Part shown: piece by piece, positions 41,195 to 49,811 of the stretch | How positions within the stretch are numbered: position 1 is the stretch's first letter | Layout: the number at the start of each line of letters is the position of its first letter | Origin: Sporomusaceae bacterium | Lineage (GTDB): Bacteria; Bacillota; Negativicutes; Sporomusales; UBA7701 | Direction of reading: 5' to 3' | Length of the DNA stretch: 64,000 nt | NCBI GenBank assembly: GCA_031460455.1 | Contig: JAVKTQ010000013.1 | Location: 1 to 64,000, forward strand | The notes under the pieces: model-generated | Database searches by the model: none | What the model was told of the DNA's origin: nothing | Seen by the model: only the letters and a program-made list of their open reading frames with translations | Position numbers and translations under genes: made by a program

Positions 41195-42127
41195 TCAGGC
41201 GCTTATCTGCGCGGACTGGTCGGCAGCACCGCTCTTGTCCGCCTGTCTGTTGAGGACCGGGCAGGCGGCAATGCAGGAATAACAGCTTGTGCACTCGGCG
41301 CCGGGAACCGACAGCGAGCTTGCCTTGGCGTCCAGCAAGTCGCGTATCGGCTGCGGCGCCCGTTCGTATTGCCCGGGGCGGTCGAGGAGATCGGGGACGC
41401 CGTATTCTATCAGAGCCTGGAGCACCGCCGGGTCGATTTTCAGCCGCTCGTGCCCCTGGCGCGGCGAATTATCCATCGCGCAGGCCTGCTCGCAGCGGTT
41501 GCAGCCCGCGCAGGCGGCGAACGGCAGACGGATCTTGGCCAGCCGGAAGCGCGAAAATAGAGCCAGCAAAGCGCCGATGGGGCAAAGAATCTTGCACCAG
41601 AACCGCCTGTTGACGGTCTCCAGACTGAGGATGAGGGGCACGGCCGCCGTCTCCAGCCCGAGGTTGACCCCCTGCAGGCCGGCGGTGCGGCAGGTTGTGC
41701 CAACCGGGCAGATCGCGCAGAACGCCGGGGAACGGAAGATGCCCGCCGTCAGCAGCACGCCGCCGAGGATGCCGTATTTGAGAGCCTTGTTGTCCGGGTG
41801 CAGGGCGGGGACATCGGCGCGGGCGGCGCGGCAGCGGGCCAGCGGTTTGCGCAGCCAGTCGGTCAGGGCGCCGAACGGGCAGATCCAGCCGCAAAACACC
41901 CGTCCGAGAAGCAGGGTAAGACCGATGAGCAGCAGGCCGGAGACGATGGCGCCCACGAGCATTTCCCTCGCTCCAAGGGTAAGCTGCAGCACGCCCAACG
42001 GGCAGGAGAGGTAATAATTACCGCCAAGGCTTACCGAGCAGAACGTGCCGACAAGCAAGACGGCCAGGAGCAGGAAAAAGACGATTTGGCTGGCAGTCCG
42101 GGCGATTTTCAGTTGCCGAGGTTTCAT
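41195..42127 (-). CDS. NapH-like membrane ferredoxin protein
   Basis: About 310 residues with five or six membrane segments in the first 200 residues. Paired motifs CGWICPFGALTDW and CAICPVGTTC and KILCPIGALLALF precede two ferredoxin groups, CAGCNRCEQACAMD near 215 and CTSCYSCIAACPVLN near 285. It would pass electrons across or along the membrane, from a quinol or low-potential donor to the exported ferredoxins of this operon. ATG at 42127 has AAGGG eight bases upstream. It lies 23 bp after the GltD-like gene. Confidence 0.83.
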   Translation of the reverse strand: MKPRQLKIARTASQIVFFLLLAVLLVGTFCSVSLGGNYYLSCPLGVLQLTLGAREMLVGAIVSGLLLIGLTLLLGRVFCGWICPFGALTDWLRKPLARCRAARADVPALHPDNKALKYGILGGVLLTAGIFRSPAFCAICPVGTTCRTAGLQGVNLGLETAAVPLILSLETVNRRFWCKILCPIGALLALFSRFRLAKIRLPFAACAGCNRCEQACAMDNSPRQGHERLKIDPAVLQALIEYGVPDLLDRPGQYERAPQPIRDLLDAKASSLSVPGAECTSCYSCIAACPVLNRQADKSGAADQSAQISA

Positions 42128-42150
42128 CCTTCTCACCCTTTCCCAACAGG

Positions 42151-44139
42151 TTACTGCCTGCCGCCCTTGGCGGCGCAGATGCAGCGCAGCATCTCGGCGG
42201 CGGCCCGGCTGTCGTCCAGGCCCAGTTCCACCGGCGCGAAGTTGCCTACCCGGGCGGCGGGGTCTTGCTCGGGCATATGGGCACGCGTGGCGACGGCCCA
42301 GGTATATTCTCCTTCGCTGCAGCCCAGTTTGACGCGCAGGGGTGAACTCAGCGTCCGGTCAGCCCCGGTAAGGAAGCGGTCGATGGCGAAGGCCGCCGCT
42401 TTGCCGCTGCCCACCGCCTTGACAACGGAGTTGAGAGCGCCGGCGCAGTCGCCGGCGGCGAAAACGCCGGGCAGGCTGGTGGCATGGCCGTCCGGGCAGG
42501 CGATGAATGATTTGGTGCAGGCAAGGCCGCTGCCCTTTAGGCCGTCTAACTCCGCCATCTGGCCAATGGCGACTATGACCGCGTCGTACTCCTCCTCCTT
42601 GCCCGCTTCCCGGAGCGGCGCCGGCGGCCAGCGCCGCCCCAGGACATCGTAAGGCCCGGGCTTTATTGCCGTGCAGAGGGCACCGGCAACGCGGCCGGCG
42701 CCGCTGAAGGCGAGCGGGACCGCGAGGACGCTGATCCTGACGCCCTCGTCCTCGGCAGCTTGTATCTCACCCGGCGAGGCCGGCATTTCGAACCTGTCCT
42801 CGACACACATCATGACGACGTGCTCCGCGCCCAGGCGCCTGGCGGTGCGGGCCACGTCGACGGCTACATTGCCGCCGCCGACGACGAGCACCCGCCGGCC
42901 GACCTCCGCCGCGCCGGTGTCCGCCACCTGATGCAGGAAGTCGAGGGCGGAGATCACGCCGGACAGGTCTTCGCCCGGTATGCCCAGGCCGCGGCTTTTG
43001 CCGTTGCCCAGAGCGAGCAGCACGGCGTCGTATTCTTCCCGCAGCCGGGAAAGGGTTATGTCCCGGCCCAGGTCGCAGCCGCCGCGGATTTCCACGCCCA
43101 GGGCGGCGATGGCCGCTATCTCGGCCTCCACCGTTGCCCGCGGCAGCCGGTAGGCCGGGATGCCGTAGGTCATCATCCCCCCCGGCTTGGGGTTGCGGTC
43201 GTAGACGACGACCTTGTGGCCCAGCCTCGCGAGGAAATGGGCGGCTGCGAGGCCGGCCGGCCCGGCGCCGGCGACGGCCACCTTTTTGCCGGACTTGGTG
43301 CCGGGTCTGAGGGTATCGTGGGTCAGGGCCTTGCCGAGCCCGCCGGCGGCCCTGGCGGCCTTCTCGCCGGCGTAACGGTGCAGGCTCTGCGAGTAGATGG
43401 CATCGTCGAAATTGAGCCGCTTGCAGTTCTTCTGGCAGGGGGGGGCCTCGCACACATGGCCGCAGGTCAGGAAGAAGGGGTTGTCATGCCGCCCCAGGGC
43501 CACGGCGTCGATGTACCGGCCCAACTGAGTCAAGGCGATGGTGCCCGGCAGGTCGACGTCGGCGGGGCAGGCGTTGTTGCAGGGGCTCAGCATGAGCTCT
43601 GCGCAGATGCTGGCCCGGCAGCGGCCGGCGGCATGCTCGGCGAATTCCTCCCGCCAGTGGCTTAGGGCGCTGGCCAGAGGCCTGAGGGCGCTGCATTGGT
43701 CGGGGCAGGCCGGATTAATGACTCCCGTCAGCCTTTCAAGCTCAGCCAGGTCGGCGGCGCTCCCCAGGGGCGTGCACAGCCTGGCGAGTAGACGGACGCC
43801 GGCGGCCAAGGCGCCGCGACAGGAAAGGCAACCCCCGTAGCCGGCCTGGGCCGTGTCGTTATAGGCAAGCAGCAGGCGGACAAAGTTGACCAGGCAACTG
43901 CCGCTGTCGACGACCATCAGTTCCGCGGACGAAGTCAGCGGGGCGGCAAGCTCGTCCGCCGCGGCAAAATGTCCCTGCGCGCCGCCGACGAGGACGGCGC
44001 GCAGCGAGAACCGGCTGTCGGCCAGGCCGCCTGCGTGGGCGAAGATGGCGTCAAGCAGGTTTTCTCCCCCCTTCGCCGTATACGTCCCCGGCTTTTTCAC
44101 CTGTCCCTTGACCGTGACCCTGATATCAGCCTGAGCCAT
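42151..44139 (-). CDS. NuoF/GltD-like FeS flavoprotein oxidoreductase
   Basis: About 662 residues with three parts. Residues 1-150 resemble the SLBB and FeS end of NuoF-type proteins (VKKPGTYTAKGGENLLDAIF, GGCLSCRGA). Residues 175-260 are a GltD-type N-terminal FeS domain (CNNACPADVDLPG, CGHVCEAPPCQKNC). The rest is a two-nucleotide-fold FAD/NAD(P) oxidoreductase with AVAGAGPAGLAAAHFLARLG, VLVVGGGNVAVDVARTARR and VFAAGDCAG. It could take electrons from NAD(P)H into the membrane ferredoxin encoded next. ATG at 44139 has AAGGAG upstream. Confidence 0.82.
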   Translation of the reverse strand: MAQADIRVTVKGQVKKPGTYTAKGGENLLDAIFAHAGGLADSRFSLRAVLVGGAQGHFAAADELAAPLTSSAELMVVDSGSCLVNFVRLLLAYNDTAQAGYGGCLSCRGALAAGVRLLARLCTPLGSAADLAELERLTGVINPACPDQCSALRPLASALSHWREEFAEHAAGRCRASICAELMLSPCNNACPADVDLPGTIALTQLGRYIDAVALGRHDNPFFLTCGHVCEAPPCQKNCKRLNFDDAIYSQSLHRYAGEKAARAAGGLGKALTHDTLRPGTKSGKKVAVAGAGPAGLAAAHFLARLGHKVVVYDRNPKPGGMMTYGIPAYRLPRATVEAEIAAIAALGVEIRGGCDLGRDITLSRLREEYDAVLLALGNGKSRGLGIPGEDLSGVISALDFLHQVADTGAAEVGRRVLVVGGGNVAVDVARTARRLGAEHVVMMCVEDRFEMPASPGEIQAAEDEGVRISVLAVPLAFSGAGRVAGALCTAIKPGPYDVLGRRWPPAPLREAGKEEEYDAVIVAIGQMAELDGLKGSGLACTKSFIACPDGHATSLPGVFAAGDCAGALNSVVKAVGSGKAAAFAIDRFLTGADRTLSSPLRVKLGCSEGEYTWAVATRAHMPEQDPAARVGNFAPVELGLDDSRAAAEMLRCICAAKGGRQ

Positions 44140-44147
44140 GTTCAGCA

Positions 44148-44870
44148 TCACTCCTTTTGGCTTTTGCGCCCGCCTCTGACCAGCTTCGCCAGCAGCACGG
44201 CGCCCTCGAAGAGCAGGAAAATTGGCACCGCCAGTAAAAGCTGGACGGTAAGATCGCCGCCCGGGGAGAAAAACAGCGTCAACCCTGTGAGGACCGCGGC
44301 CAGCAGCTTGCGCTGGCTGCTGACGAGGGCGGGCGGGATAAGGTCGGTCTTTAAGAGAATAAAAAGAAACAAGGGCAGTTGAAAAACGAGGCCGCCGTAA
44401 ATGATGAAGGCGAGGACGAAGGAGAGGTACTCCTCGGCGGCGATAAAAGGCGTCATCTCGGTGGTGGAGAAGCTCATGAGGAAAACCATCACCACAGGCA
44501 GGACCACGAACAGGGCGTAGCTTACCCCTACGGCGAACATGACGGTTGCCGCCACGCCGGCCGCCACAGCCAGCCGTTTCTCCCCCTCGCGCAGGCCGGG
44601 AGCCACGAACCAGGCGGCGCTGGCCACCGTCACGGGAAAAGAAAGGATAAGGCCGATGGTCACCGCCAGGCGGAGCTGCAGGTAGAAGCCGTCGAGCGGC
44701 CCGAAAAAGACCATCTGCACGCCAGGCAGCACCGACTTCAGGGCGGCGAAGAATGCCGGGGCCATGAAATAGCCGGCGGCTGTGGCTGCGGCCAGGGCGG
44801 CGAGGGCGGCGATGATGGCCCGGCGCAATTCGGTCAGGTGCTCTACCAGGCTAAGGCGGGTGTTGTCCAC
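44148..44870 (-). CDS. tatC: TatC-family protein translocase subunit 1
   Basis: 240 residues from a GTG at 44870. LSLVEHLTELRRAI is the classic TatC N-terminus; six membrane segments follow, with FGPLDGFYLQLRLAVTIGL after the first and the AALTGLTLFFSPGGD loop near residue 200. It differs clearly from the TatC at 40428. The start overlaps no gene and lies 4 bp after the DUF3343 stop. Two TatC paralogues in one operon suggest substrate-dedicated Tat export of the operon's own ferredoxins. Confidence 0.88.
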   Translation of the reverse strand: MDNTRLSLVEHLTELRRAIIAALAALAAATAAGYFMAPAFFAALKSVLPGVQMVFFGPLDGFYLQLRLAVTIGLILSFPVTVASAAWFVAPGLREGEKRLAVAAGVAATVMFAVGVSYALFVVLPVVMVFLMSFSTTEMTPFIAAEEYLSFVLAFIIYGGLVFQLPLFLFILLKTDLIPPALVSSQRKLLAAVLTGLTLFFSPGGDLTVQLLLAVPIFLLFEGAVLLAKLVRGGRKSQKE

Positions 44871-44874
44871 AGCG

Positions 44875-45153
44875 TCACCGCCCCAGAAGTTTATCGAGCA
44901 GCGATTTCGAGGCAACGAGGACGTAGCTGTGGCCGGCTTCGTAGCGGACACCGGCCTCGCGCAATCGCGCCTCGGCGGCGGCGAGGTCCCGGATGGCGCA
45001 TTTCAGGGCCACGCCGCAGTTGGGGCTTATATCTTTCGGCCCGGGGATAAGCTCCACCGCCAGGCCGGCCCGTGTCAGCACCTTTTCCGCCTGGACGGCG
45101 TGCTGGGATGAGAAAAAGGTGACGATACCGCACGGCTCGCTCAAGGCGCTCAC
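44875..45153 (-). CDS. DUF3343-family small protein
   Basis: 92 residues: CGIVTFFSSQHAVQAEKVL at the start, PGPKDISPNCGVALKC in the middle. DUF3343 proteins occur beside cysteine desulfurase-like enzymes, YedE transporters and molybdenum or selenium enzymes, and are thought to handle sulfur or selenium. Two of its three cysteines (NCGVALKC) are well placed for this. The GTG start overlaps the stop of the desulfurase gene by four bases (GTGA), so the two are translationally coupled. Confidence 0.82.
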   Translation of the reverse strand: MSALSEPCGIVTFFSSQHAVQAEKVLTRAGLAVELIPGPKDISPNCGVALKCAIRDLAAAEARLREAGVRYEAGHSYVLVASKSLLDKLLGR

Positions 45154-46298
45154 CTCGCCATTTCGGCTATCTGGCCCAGGGCGCTTACCACCAGGCCGAT
45201 TTCTTCCCTGGTCGTGAACTGGCTGACGCTGAACCGCACCGTCCCCTGGGGGAAGGTGCCGATCGTCCTGTGGGCGGCCGGAGCGCAGTGCAGGCCCGTC
45301 CGGGTCAGGATGCCGAACGCCCGGTCGAGGGCCAGCCCCACTTCCGAGCAGACCAGTCCGTCGTAGTTGAGGGACACCACACCGGCGTTGTCCGCCGCGT
45401 CCGTCGGCCCGTAAACGGTGATACCGGGGATGGAGGCCGCCCCTTTGACGAGCGCGGCGACGAGGTCCTGCTTGTGGGCTGCGATCTTGTCGACCCCGGT
45501 CGCCGCCAGTTCGGCCACCGCGGCCCCCAGGCCGGCGATGCCGACGGCGTTGAGGGTACCGCTTTCCAGGCGGTCAGGCAGGAAGTCCGGCTGGTATTCG
45601 GCCTCGGATAAGCTGCCGGTGCCGCCGTACAGCAACGGCGGCAGCTCGACCGCGGGGGACAGCGCCAGCCCGCCTGTGCCCTGCGGCCCGCCCAGTCCCT
45701 TGTGGCCAGTGAAGGCGAGTAGATCGATGTTGTCGGCCTGCATGTCGATGGGCACGCAGCCGGCCGTCTGGGCGGCGTCGACAGCGAACGGCACCCTGCA
45801 TTCCCGCGCGATGCGGCCGAGCGCGGCGACCGGCATGATGGCGCCGGTGACGTTGGAGGCATGGGTCGCGATAATCAGCCTGGTGTTCCGTGTGACAGCC
45901 CTTTTAACGCCGTCCGGGTCTGTCATCCCCGTGCGGTCGCACGGCACCACCGTAAGGGCGGCTCCCAGCGACTCCAACCTGCGCAGCGGCCGCATGACGG
46001 CGTTGTGCTCCATGCCGGTGGTAACGACATGGTCGCCTGCTCCGAGCAGGCCGAAGATGATCATATTTAACGCCTCGGTGGCGTTCTTGGCGAAAACCAC
46101 CCGGTCGGGCGACGCGGCGTTGAACAGCCGGCTCAGGCCTTCGCGGGCCGCGAATACTACGCGGGCGGCTTCGATCGACATGCTGTGCCCAGACCGGCCG
46201 GGATTGCCACCGGCCGTTGCCAGATAATCCTGCATGGCGGCGAGCACGGCCGGGTGTTTGGGCCAGGAGGTCGCCGCGTTGTCCAGGTAGATAGCCAT
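45150..46298 (-). CDS. Cysteine desulfurase-like aminotransferase class V enzyme
   Basis: About 382 residues. YLDNAATSWPKHPAVL at the start, the PLP Lys in FTGHKGLGGPQGTGG near residue 200 and the active-site loop RTGLHCAPAAHRTIG near 345, whose Cys would carry the persulfide. This subgroup is found with DUF3343 and selenium or sulfur transfer genes. It probably provides sulfur or selenium for the AOR-family enzyme's cofactor or for the FeS proteins of the operon. ATG at 46298 or 46304; GAGGGTGA is upstream. Confidence 0.87.
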   Translation of the reverse strand: MAIYLDNAATSWPKHPAVLAAMQDYLATAGGNPGRSGHSMSIEAARVVFAAREGLSRLFNAASPDRVVFAKNATEALNMIIFGLLGAGDHVVTTGMEHNAVMRPLRRLESLGAALTVVPCDRTGMTDPDGVKRAVTRNTRLIIATHASNVTGAIMPVAALGRIARECRVPFAVDAAQTAGCVPIDMQADNIDLLAFTGHKGLGGPQGTGGLALSPAVELPPLLYGGTGSLSEAEYQPDFLPDRLESGTLNAVGIAGLGAAVAELAATGVDKIAAHKQDLVAALVKGAASIPGITVYGPTDAADNAGVVSLNYDGLVCSEVGLALDRAFGILTRTGLHCAPAAHRTIGTFPQGTVRFSVSQFTTREEIGLVVSALGQIAEMAR

Positions 46299-46311
46299 GG
46301 TCATTCACCCT

Positions 46312-46872
46312 CTATGCTTTCGCGGTCGAGAAGGCCGGACGCCTGGCCCCCGCCGCCGTGACCTTAATGGCTACCGGCTTGACGGGACAGGCTTTGACGC
46401 AGGTGTAGCAGCCGGTGCACTTTGCCGGGTCGACGGCCACAAGGCGTTTGCCGGGCACCTTGCTGATAGCGCCGGCCGGACAGGGTTTTATGCACTTGTC
46501 GCAGCCCACGCACTCCTTTTCGAGAATGACGGCGGTGCCCATCTTGGCCTCGGCGGCCGGTATTCTTGCCAACGCCCCCGAGGGGCAACGCGCGGTGCAT
46601 TTCATGCACAGCGTACAACCGTCCGCCAGCAGCGGCGTGGCCACATTGCTCCAGCCGGTGCCGAGATGGGCCGAAGCGATCGCCTTTTCCGGGCAGGTGT
46701 CGAGACACTGGTGACAGCGCAGGCAGATGTGCCGGAAATCGCTCTCCGCCACCGCGCCGGGCGGCCTGACGAGCCCGGCCTCGGCGGGAAGGAGGCTGGC
46801 GGAACCGAACGCCGCGACCGTCACGGCGGCGGCGCCGGTCATCTTGATGAAAGTACGACGGGAATAAGGCAT
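46312..46872 (-). CDS. Tat-exported ferredoxin (NapG/MauM-like)
   Basis: About 186 residues. Signal SRRTFIKMTGAAAVTVAAFG is twin-arginine-like, followed by four [4Fe-4S] groups (CLRCHQCLDTCP, CTLCMKCTARCP, CVGCDKCIKPCP, CTGCYTCVKACP). It would take electrons from the NapH-like membrane protein outside the cytoplasm. It has the same layout as the NapG-like gene at 5725, but is part of the AOR operon, 12 bp after the YedE part-2 gene. Its redox partner there is not evident. Confidence 0.83.
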   Translation of the reverse strand: MPYSRRTFIKMTGAAAVTVAAFGSASLLPAEAGLVRPPGAVAESDFRHICLRCHQCLDTCPEKAIASAHLGTGWSNVATPLLADGCTLCMKCTARCPSGALARIPAAEAKMGTAVILEKECVGCDKCIKPCPAGAISKVPGKRLVAVDPAKCTGCYTCVKACPVKPVAIKVTAAGARRPAFSTAKA

Positions 46873-46884
46873 GATAGTCACCGC

Positions 46885-47454
46885 CTATTGCAATAATTTA
46901 TTGATAAGCGGGAATATAAGATAGTTATAGACGAGCGCGCCGGCGTAAAAGCCGAGAAGGTAGACACCGGCGCTCCTGTTGCCTGATGCGGCCATTACAT
47001 GCTGGCGCACGGGGCAGCCGTTGGCCACGGTGGACAGGTAGCCTATACCCAGACCGCAGGCGATGGACATAAGGGCGGCGTAGCTTACCATCAGGCCGCC
47101 GGGCAGCGAAACGCCGCGGAAGGGCACTTCGGTGGCACGTTTTATGGCCAGCAGCACCTCGTCGGGGATGACGCAGGCGGCAAATATATAGAACTCCCTG
47201 GCGGCGTCGACCGCCGCGGCCGTCCTGCCCGCGCGGTCGTACCAGGGGTAGCCGGGCGTTTCGCCGCCCATGGCCTGGGCGAGCGGGAAAAACAGCGCCG
47301 CTGTCGCGAGGAAGGCGACAAGGCCTTTGAGCAGGGCGGTGTCGCGCACGAGGATATAATCACGCAGGCCGCCGATGAAGCACATCCGCGACCGCTGGGC
47401 CATGTAGCCGATTATGAACCCGAAAATGAGGCTGATGAAAGCCGGCAGCATCAT
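46885..47454 (-). CDS. YeeE/YedE-family transporter, second half
   Basis: About 189 residues with five membrane segments. Conserved features: GYMAQRSRMCFIGGLRD near residue 17-33 and NGCPVRQHVMAASGN near 150, the Cys-bearing motif of YedE/TsuA-type sulfur or selenium transporters. In most relatives both halves form one protein of about 350-400 residues. Here the reading frame starts four bases before the stop of the first half (ATGA overlap), so two chains are made from adjoining frames. Confidence 0.83.
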   Translation of the reverse strand: MMLPAFISLIFGFIIGYMAQRSRMCFIGGLRDYILVRDTALLKGLVAFLATAALFFPLAQAMGGETPGYPWYDRAGRTAAAVDAAREFYIFAACVIPDEVLLAIKRATEVPFRGVSLPGGLMVSYAALMSIACGLGIGYLSTVANGCPVRQHVMAASGNRSAGVYLLGFYAGALVYNYLIFPLINKLLQ

Positions 47455-47912
47455 CCAGCCCTCCTGCGCATCACGAATGTGGCCGCAGCCACGCCGAGGA
47501 GCACGAAAACCGCGCCGGTTGCGCCGATGGGGTCGCCGTAGGCGGCGCGGAGCAGCAGCCTTGTCGGGCAGCCCATAATCAGCAGCCCTAGAATCATTAC
47601 ACCCATCCCGCAGAAAAAGGCAGTGAAGCGGGGCTCGATCCATTGATCTCGGTATTCGCCGTGCTCAGCCGCCGCATAGCGGGCGCCGAGGAAAACGCCG
47701 AGCACTGTCAGCAGCGGCCAGGCAGAGCTGGCCTCGGCCACCTGGACAGGCAGGCCGGTCAGCGCGCCGGTCAGCCACACGACGAAATCGCGGCCGTGAC
47801 AGACGATGCACAGTCCGTAAGCCGGTGGCGGCACCACCCATAGAAAGGCCTGGGCCACAACCGCCAGCGCGGCGGCGACCACGCCCATCATTACCGGCGT
47901 AACTCGTTCCAT
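47451..47912 (-). CDS. YeeE/YedE-family transporter, first half
   Basis: About 153 residues, four or five membrane segments. It has GLCIVCHGRDFVVWLTG near residue 30 and IMGCPTRLLLRAAYGD near 115, matching the Cys motifs of YeeE/YedE transporters that import thiosulfate-type sulfur or selenium species. ATG at 47912; a frame reaching 47963 crosses a strong hairpin and is unlikely. It works with the partner encoded in the overlapping next gene. Confidence 0.82.
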   Translation of the reverse strand: MERVTPVMMGVVAAALAVVAQAFLWVVPPPAYGLCIVCHGRDFVVWLTGALTGLPVQVAEASSAWPLLTVLGVFLGARYAAAEHGEYRDQWIEPRFTAFFCGMGVMILGLLIMGCPTRLLLRAAYGDPIGATGAVFVLLGVAAATFVMRRRAG

Positions 47913-47933
47913 GAACGCCACTCCTCTAACATC

Positions 47934-47966
47934 GTTGTGCCAGTTGGCAAAACCAACTGGCACAAC
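47934..47966. terminator. 14-bp hairpin inside the operon
   Basis: GTTGTGCCAGTTGG (47934-47947) and CCAACTGGCACAAC (47953-47966) pair perfectly around CAAAA, between the AOR and YedE genes. No U-tract; a partial terminator or mRNA-stability element that would raise AOR output relative to the genes behind it. Confidence 0.5.
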
Positions 47967-47978
47967 ACGGCCGTCTTC

Positions 47979-49796
47979 TTACCTGAGACCTTGCACAACG
48001 GGCGCAAGGTCGCTCAAATCGAGTTCCTTCAGCTTGGCCTCGGTTGGCAGGCTGGTCTTGGTGTCCCAGCCGCGCTTCGTATAGTATTCGTCGAGAATCT
48101 GCTCCTGTTTTTCAGGCGGCAGGATAGCCCCCTTCTTGGGCCCCGCAGTGAAAGCTTCGGTGGTCATCCGCTTGGGCACGTAGTCGTCCACACGGCGGAA
48201 GCCTTCGCGGGCATTGAAGACCTTCTCCTGGTTCCAGATGCGGTCGGCCACGCGGAAGAAGGCCGCGTCGTCCAGCTTCCAGCCGGTGACGGTGTTGAGC
48301 GCCTTCTGGAACAGGGCGGTGCCGATGCCGTAATAGAGGAAACGGCAGATAACGACGGTGTCGCACATCGTGCGGCGCTGCTGTTCTTCGACCGTCGGCC
48401 CTACCTGATGGCAGGCGCCGCGGTTGGAGGTGCCGTAGACGATGGCGAAGCCGTGGTTGGCGGGGATGTTCCAGGCGGCGATCTCCTGGCCCTTGATATG
48501 CATGGCGAATTTGTCCGCATCCTTGCCGAACTTGGCGGCGGCTGCTTTGACGCCTTCGGCCAGGATGGCGCCGACGCCTTCGCGGTAGGCGATCTTCTTC
48601 TGCATGGCGATCATGCCCTCGACATTGCCCCACTTCATCTCGATGCCGTCAAGGTCGGCGCTGGTGACGACGCCCTTGTCGTACAGGTCCATGACGAAGG
48701 CCAGGACGTTGGCGACCGATATGCTGTCAAAGCCAAGATCGTCGGCCAGTTCGATAGATTTCATCATCCCGGCGACATCGGTGACCTGGCAGTTGGAACC
48801 GTGCATGGTGCCTGTCTCGTATTCCGGGCCTTCGGCGATGGTGCCCTTATACGGGCCGCTCGTCACCTGGCCGATCTTCATGCAGTGCAGCGGGCACTGG
48901 AAGCAGGAACGGTGCTTGACCCAGAATTCCTTCTCGGAAATGGGCGCGCCGATTTTTGCCCCCTGCAGGTCGGTGCCCTCCCGGAAGTTTTTCGTCGACT
49001 GGGTGCCGGCCTGGCTGGAGGCGAGCAGCATCGCCGCCGTGCCCCAGCGCCGCCATTGGTCGTAGCCGTTCCAGGTCTTCAGGGCGTTGAACATTTCCTT
49101 GCGGAGCGCGACCAGGCCTTCCATGTCGGCCACCGGCACGATGTTGGTGCCGCGGACGGCGATCGCCTTGAGGTTTTTCGAGCCCATCACGCAGCCGACC
49201 CCGGAGCGGCCGGCGGCCCGCGACGACTCGGTGATGATGCCCGCGTATTTCACCAGGTTTTCGCCCGCCGGGCCGATGTACATCGTGCGGAAGGTCGGCC
49301 CCAGCTCCTGGCTGAGCAGCAGATCGGTCTGGTTGGTGGATTTGCCCCACAGTTTGGCGGCGTCCCTGATCTCGACCTTGCTGTCGTCGATCACGATATA
49401 GGCGGGCTTCTCGCTCTTGCCGGTGATAATGATGCCGTCATAGCCGGCGAATTTTATTTCGGGGCCGATCTGGCCGCCCATACAGGAATAGGCGACTGTC
49501 GACGCCTTTGGATAGGACGAGGACGCCGGCGAGGTGTTGGCCGACTTGGTGCACACAACCAGCCGCGAAGGACCGGGCAGGATGGTGCCGGTGAGCGGCC
49601 CGGTGAATATCATCAGGGGGTTCTGCGGGCTGAGCGGGTCAAGGCCGGGGGTCTTCACCCTTTCCCACAGGTATCTTGCGCCCATTCCCCGGCCGCCGAC
49701 AAACTTCTCGGCAATCTTCATGTCAGTGTCTATCGTTCCGACCTTTTTGCTTGTCAGATCGATTTCGAGGATTTTCCCCATGTATCCGTTCGCCAT
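47979..49796 (-). CDS. Aldehyde:ferredoxin oxidoreductase-family tungsten/molybdenum enzyme
   Basis: 605 residues, the family's usual length. GYMGKILEIDLTSKKV at the start, GGRGMGARYL, GSKNLKAIAVRG near residue 205 and the [4Fe-4S] group CFQCPLHCMK near 305 with a later Cys in NRGACHQVG are present. It has no signal peptide, so it is cytoplasmic. The family binds a bis-pterin tungsten or molybdenum cofactor and oxidises aldehydes or reduces acids; some members (E. coli YdhV type) have unknown substrates and sit with ferredoxins, as here. It is 15 bp after the Tat-type ferredoxin gene. Confidence 0.9.
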   Translation of the reverse strand: MANGYMGKILEIDLTSKKVGTIDTDMKIAEKFVGGRGMGARYLWERVKTPGLDPLSPQNPLMIFTGPLTGTILPGPSRLVVCTKSANTSPASSSYPKASTVAYSCMGGQIGPEIKFAGYDGIIITGKSEKPAYIVIDDSKVEIRDAAKLWGKSTNQTDLLLSQELGPTFRTMYIGPAGENLVKYAGIITESSRAAGRSGVGCVMGSKNLKAIAVRGTNIVPVADMEGLVALRKEMFNALKTWNGYDQWRRWGTAAMLLASSQAGTQSTKNFREGTDLQGAKIGAPISEKEFWVKHRSCFQCPLHCMKIGQVTSGPYKGTIAEGPEYETGTMHGSNCQVTDVAGMMKSIELADDLGFDSISVANVLAFVMDLYDKGVVTSADLDGIEMKWGNVEGMIAMQKKIAYREGVGAILAEGVKAAAAKFGKDADKFAMHIKGQEIAAWNIPANHGFAIVYGTSNRGACHQVGPTVEEQQRRTMCDTVVICRFLYYGIGTALFQKALNTVTGWKLDDAAFFRVADRIWNQEKVFNAREGFRRVDDYVPKRMTTEAFTAGPKKGAILPPEKQEQILDEYYTKRGWDTKTSLPTEAKLKELDLSDLAPVVQGLR

Positions 49797-49811
49797 CTTC
49801 TCTCCCCCCCT

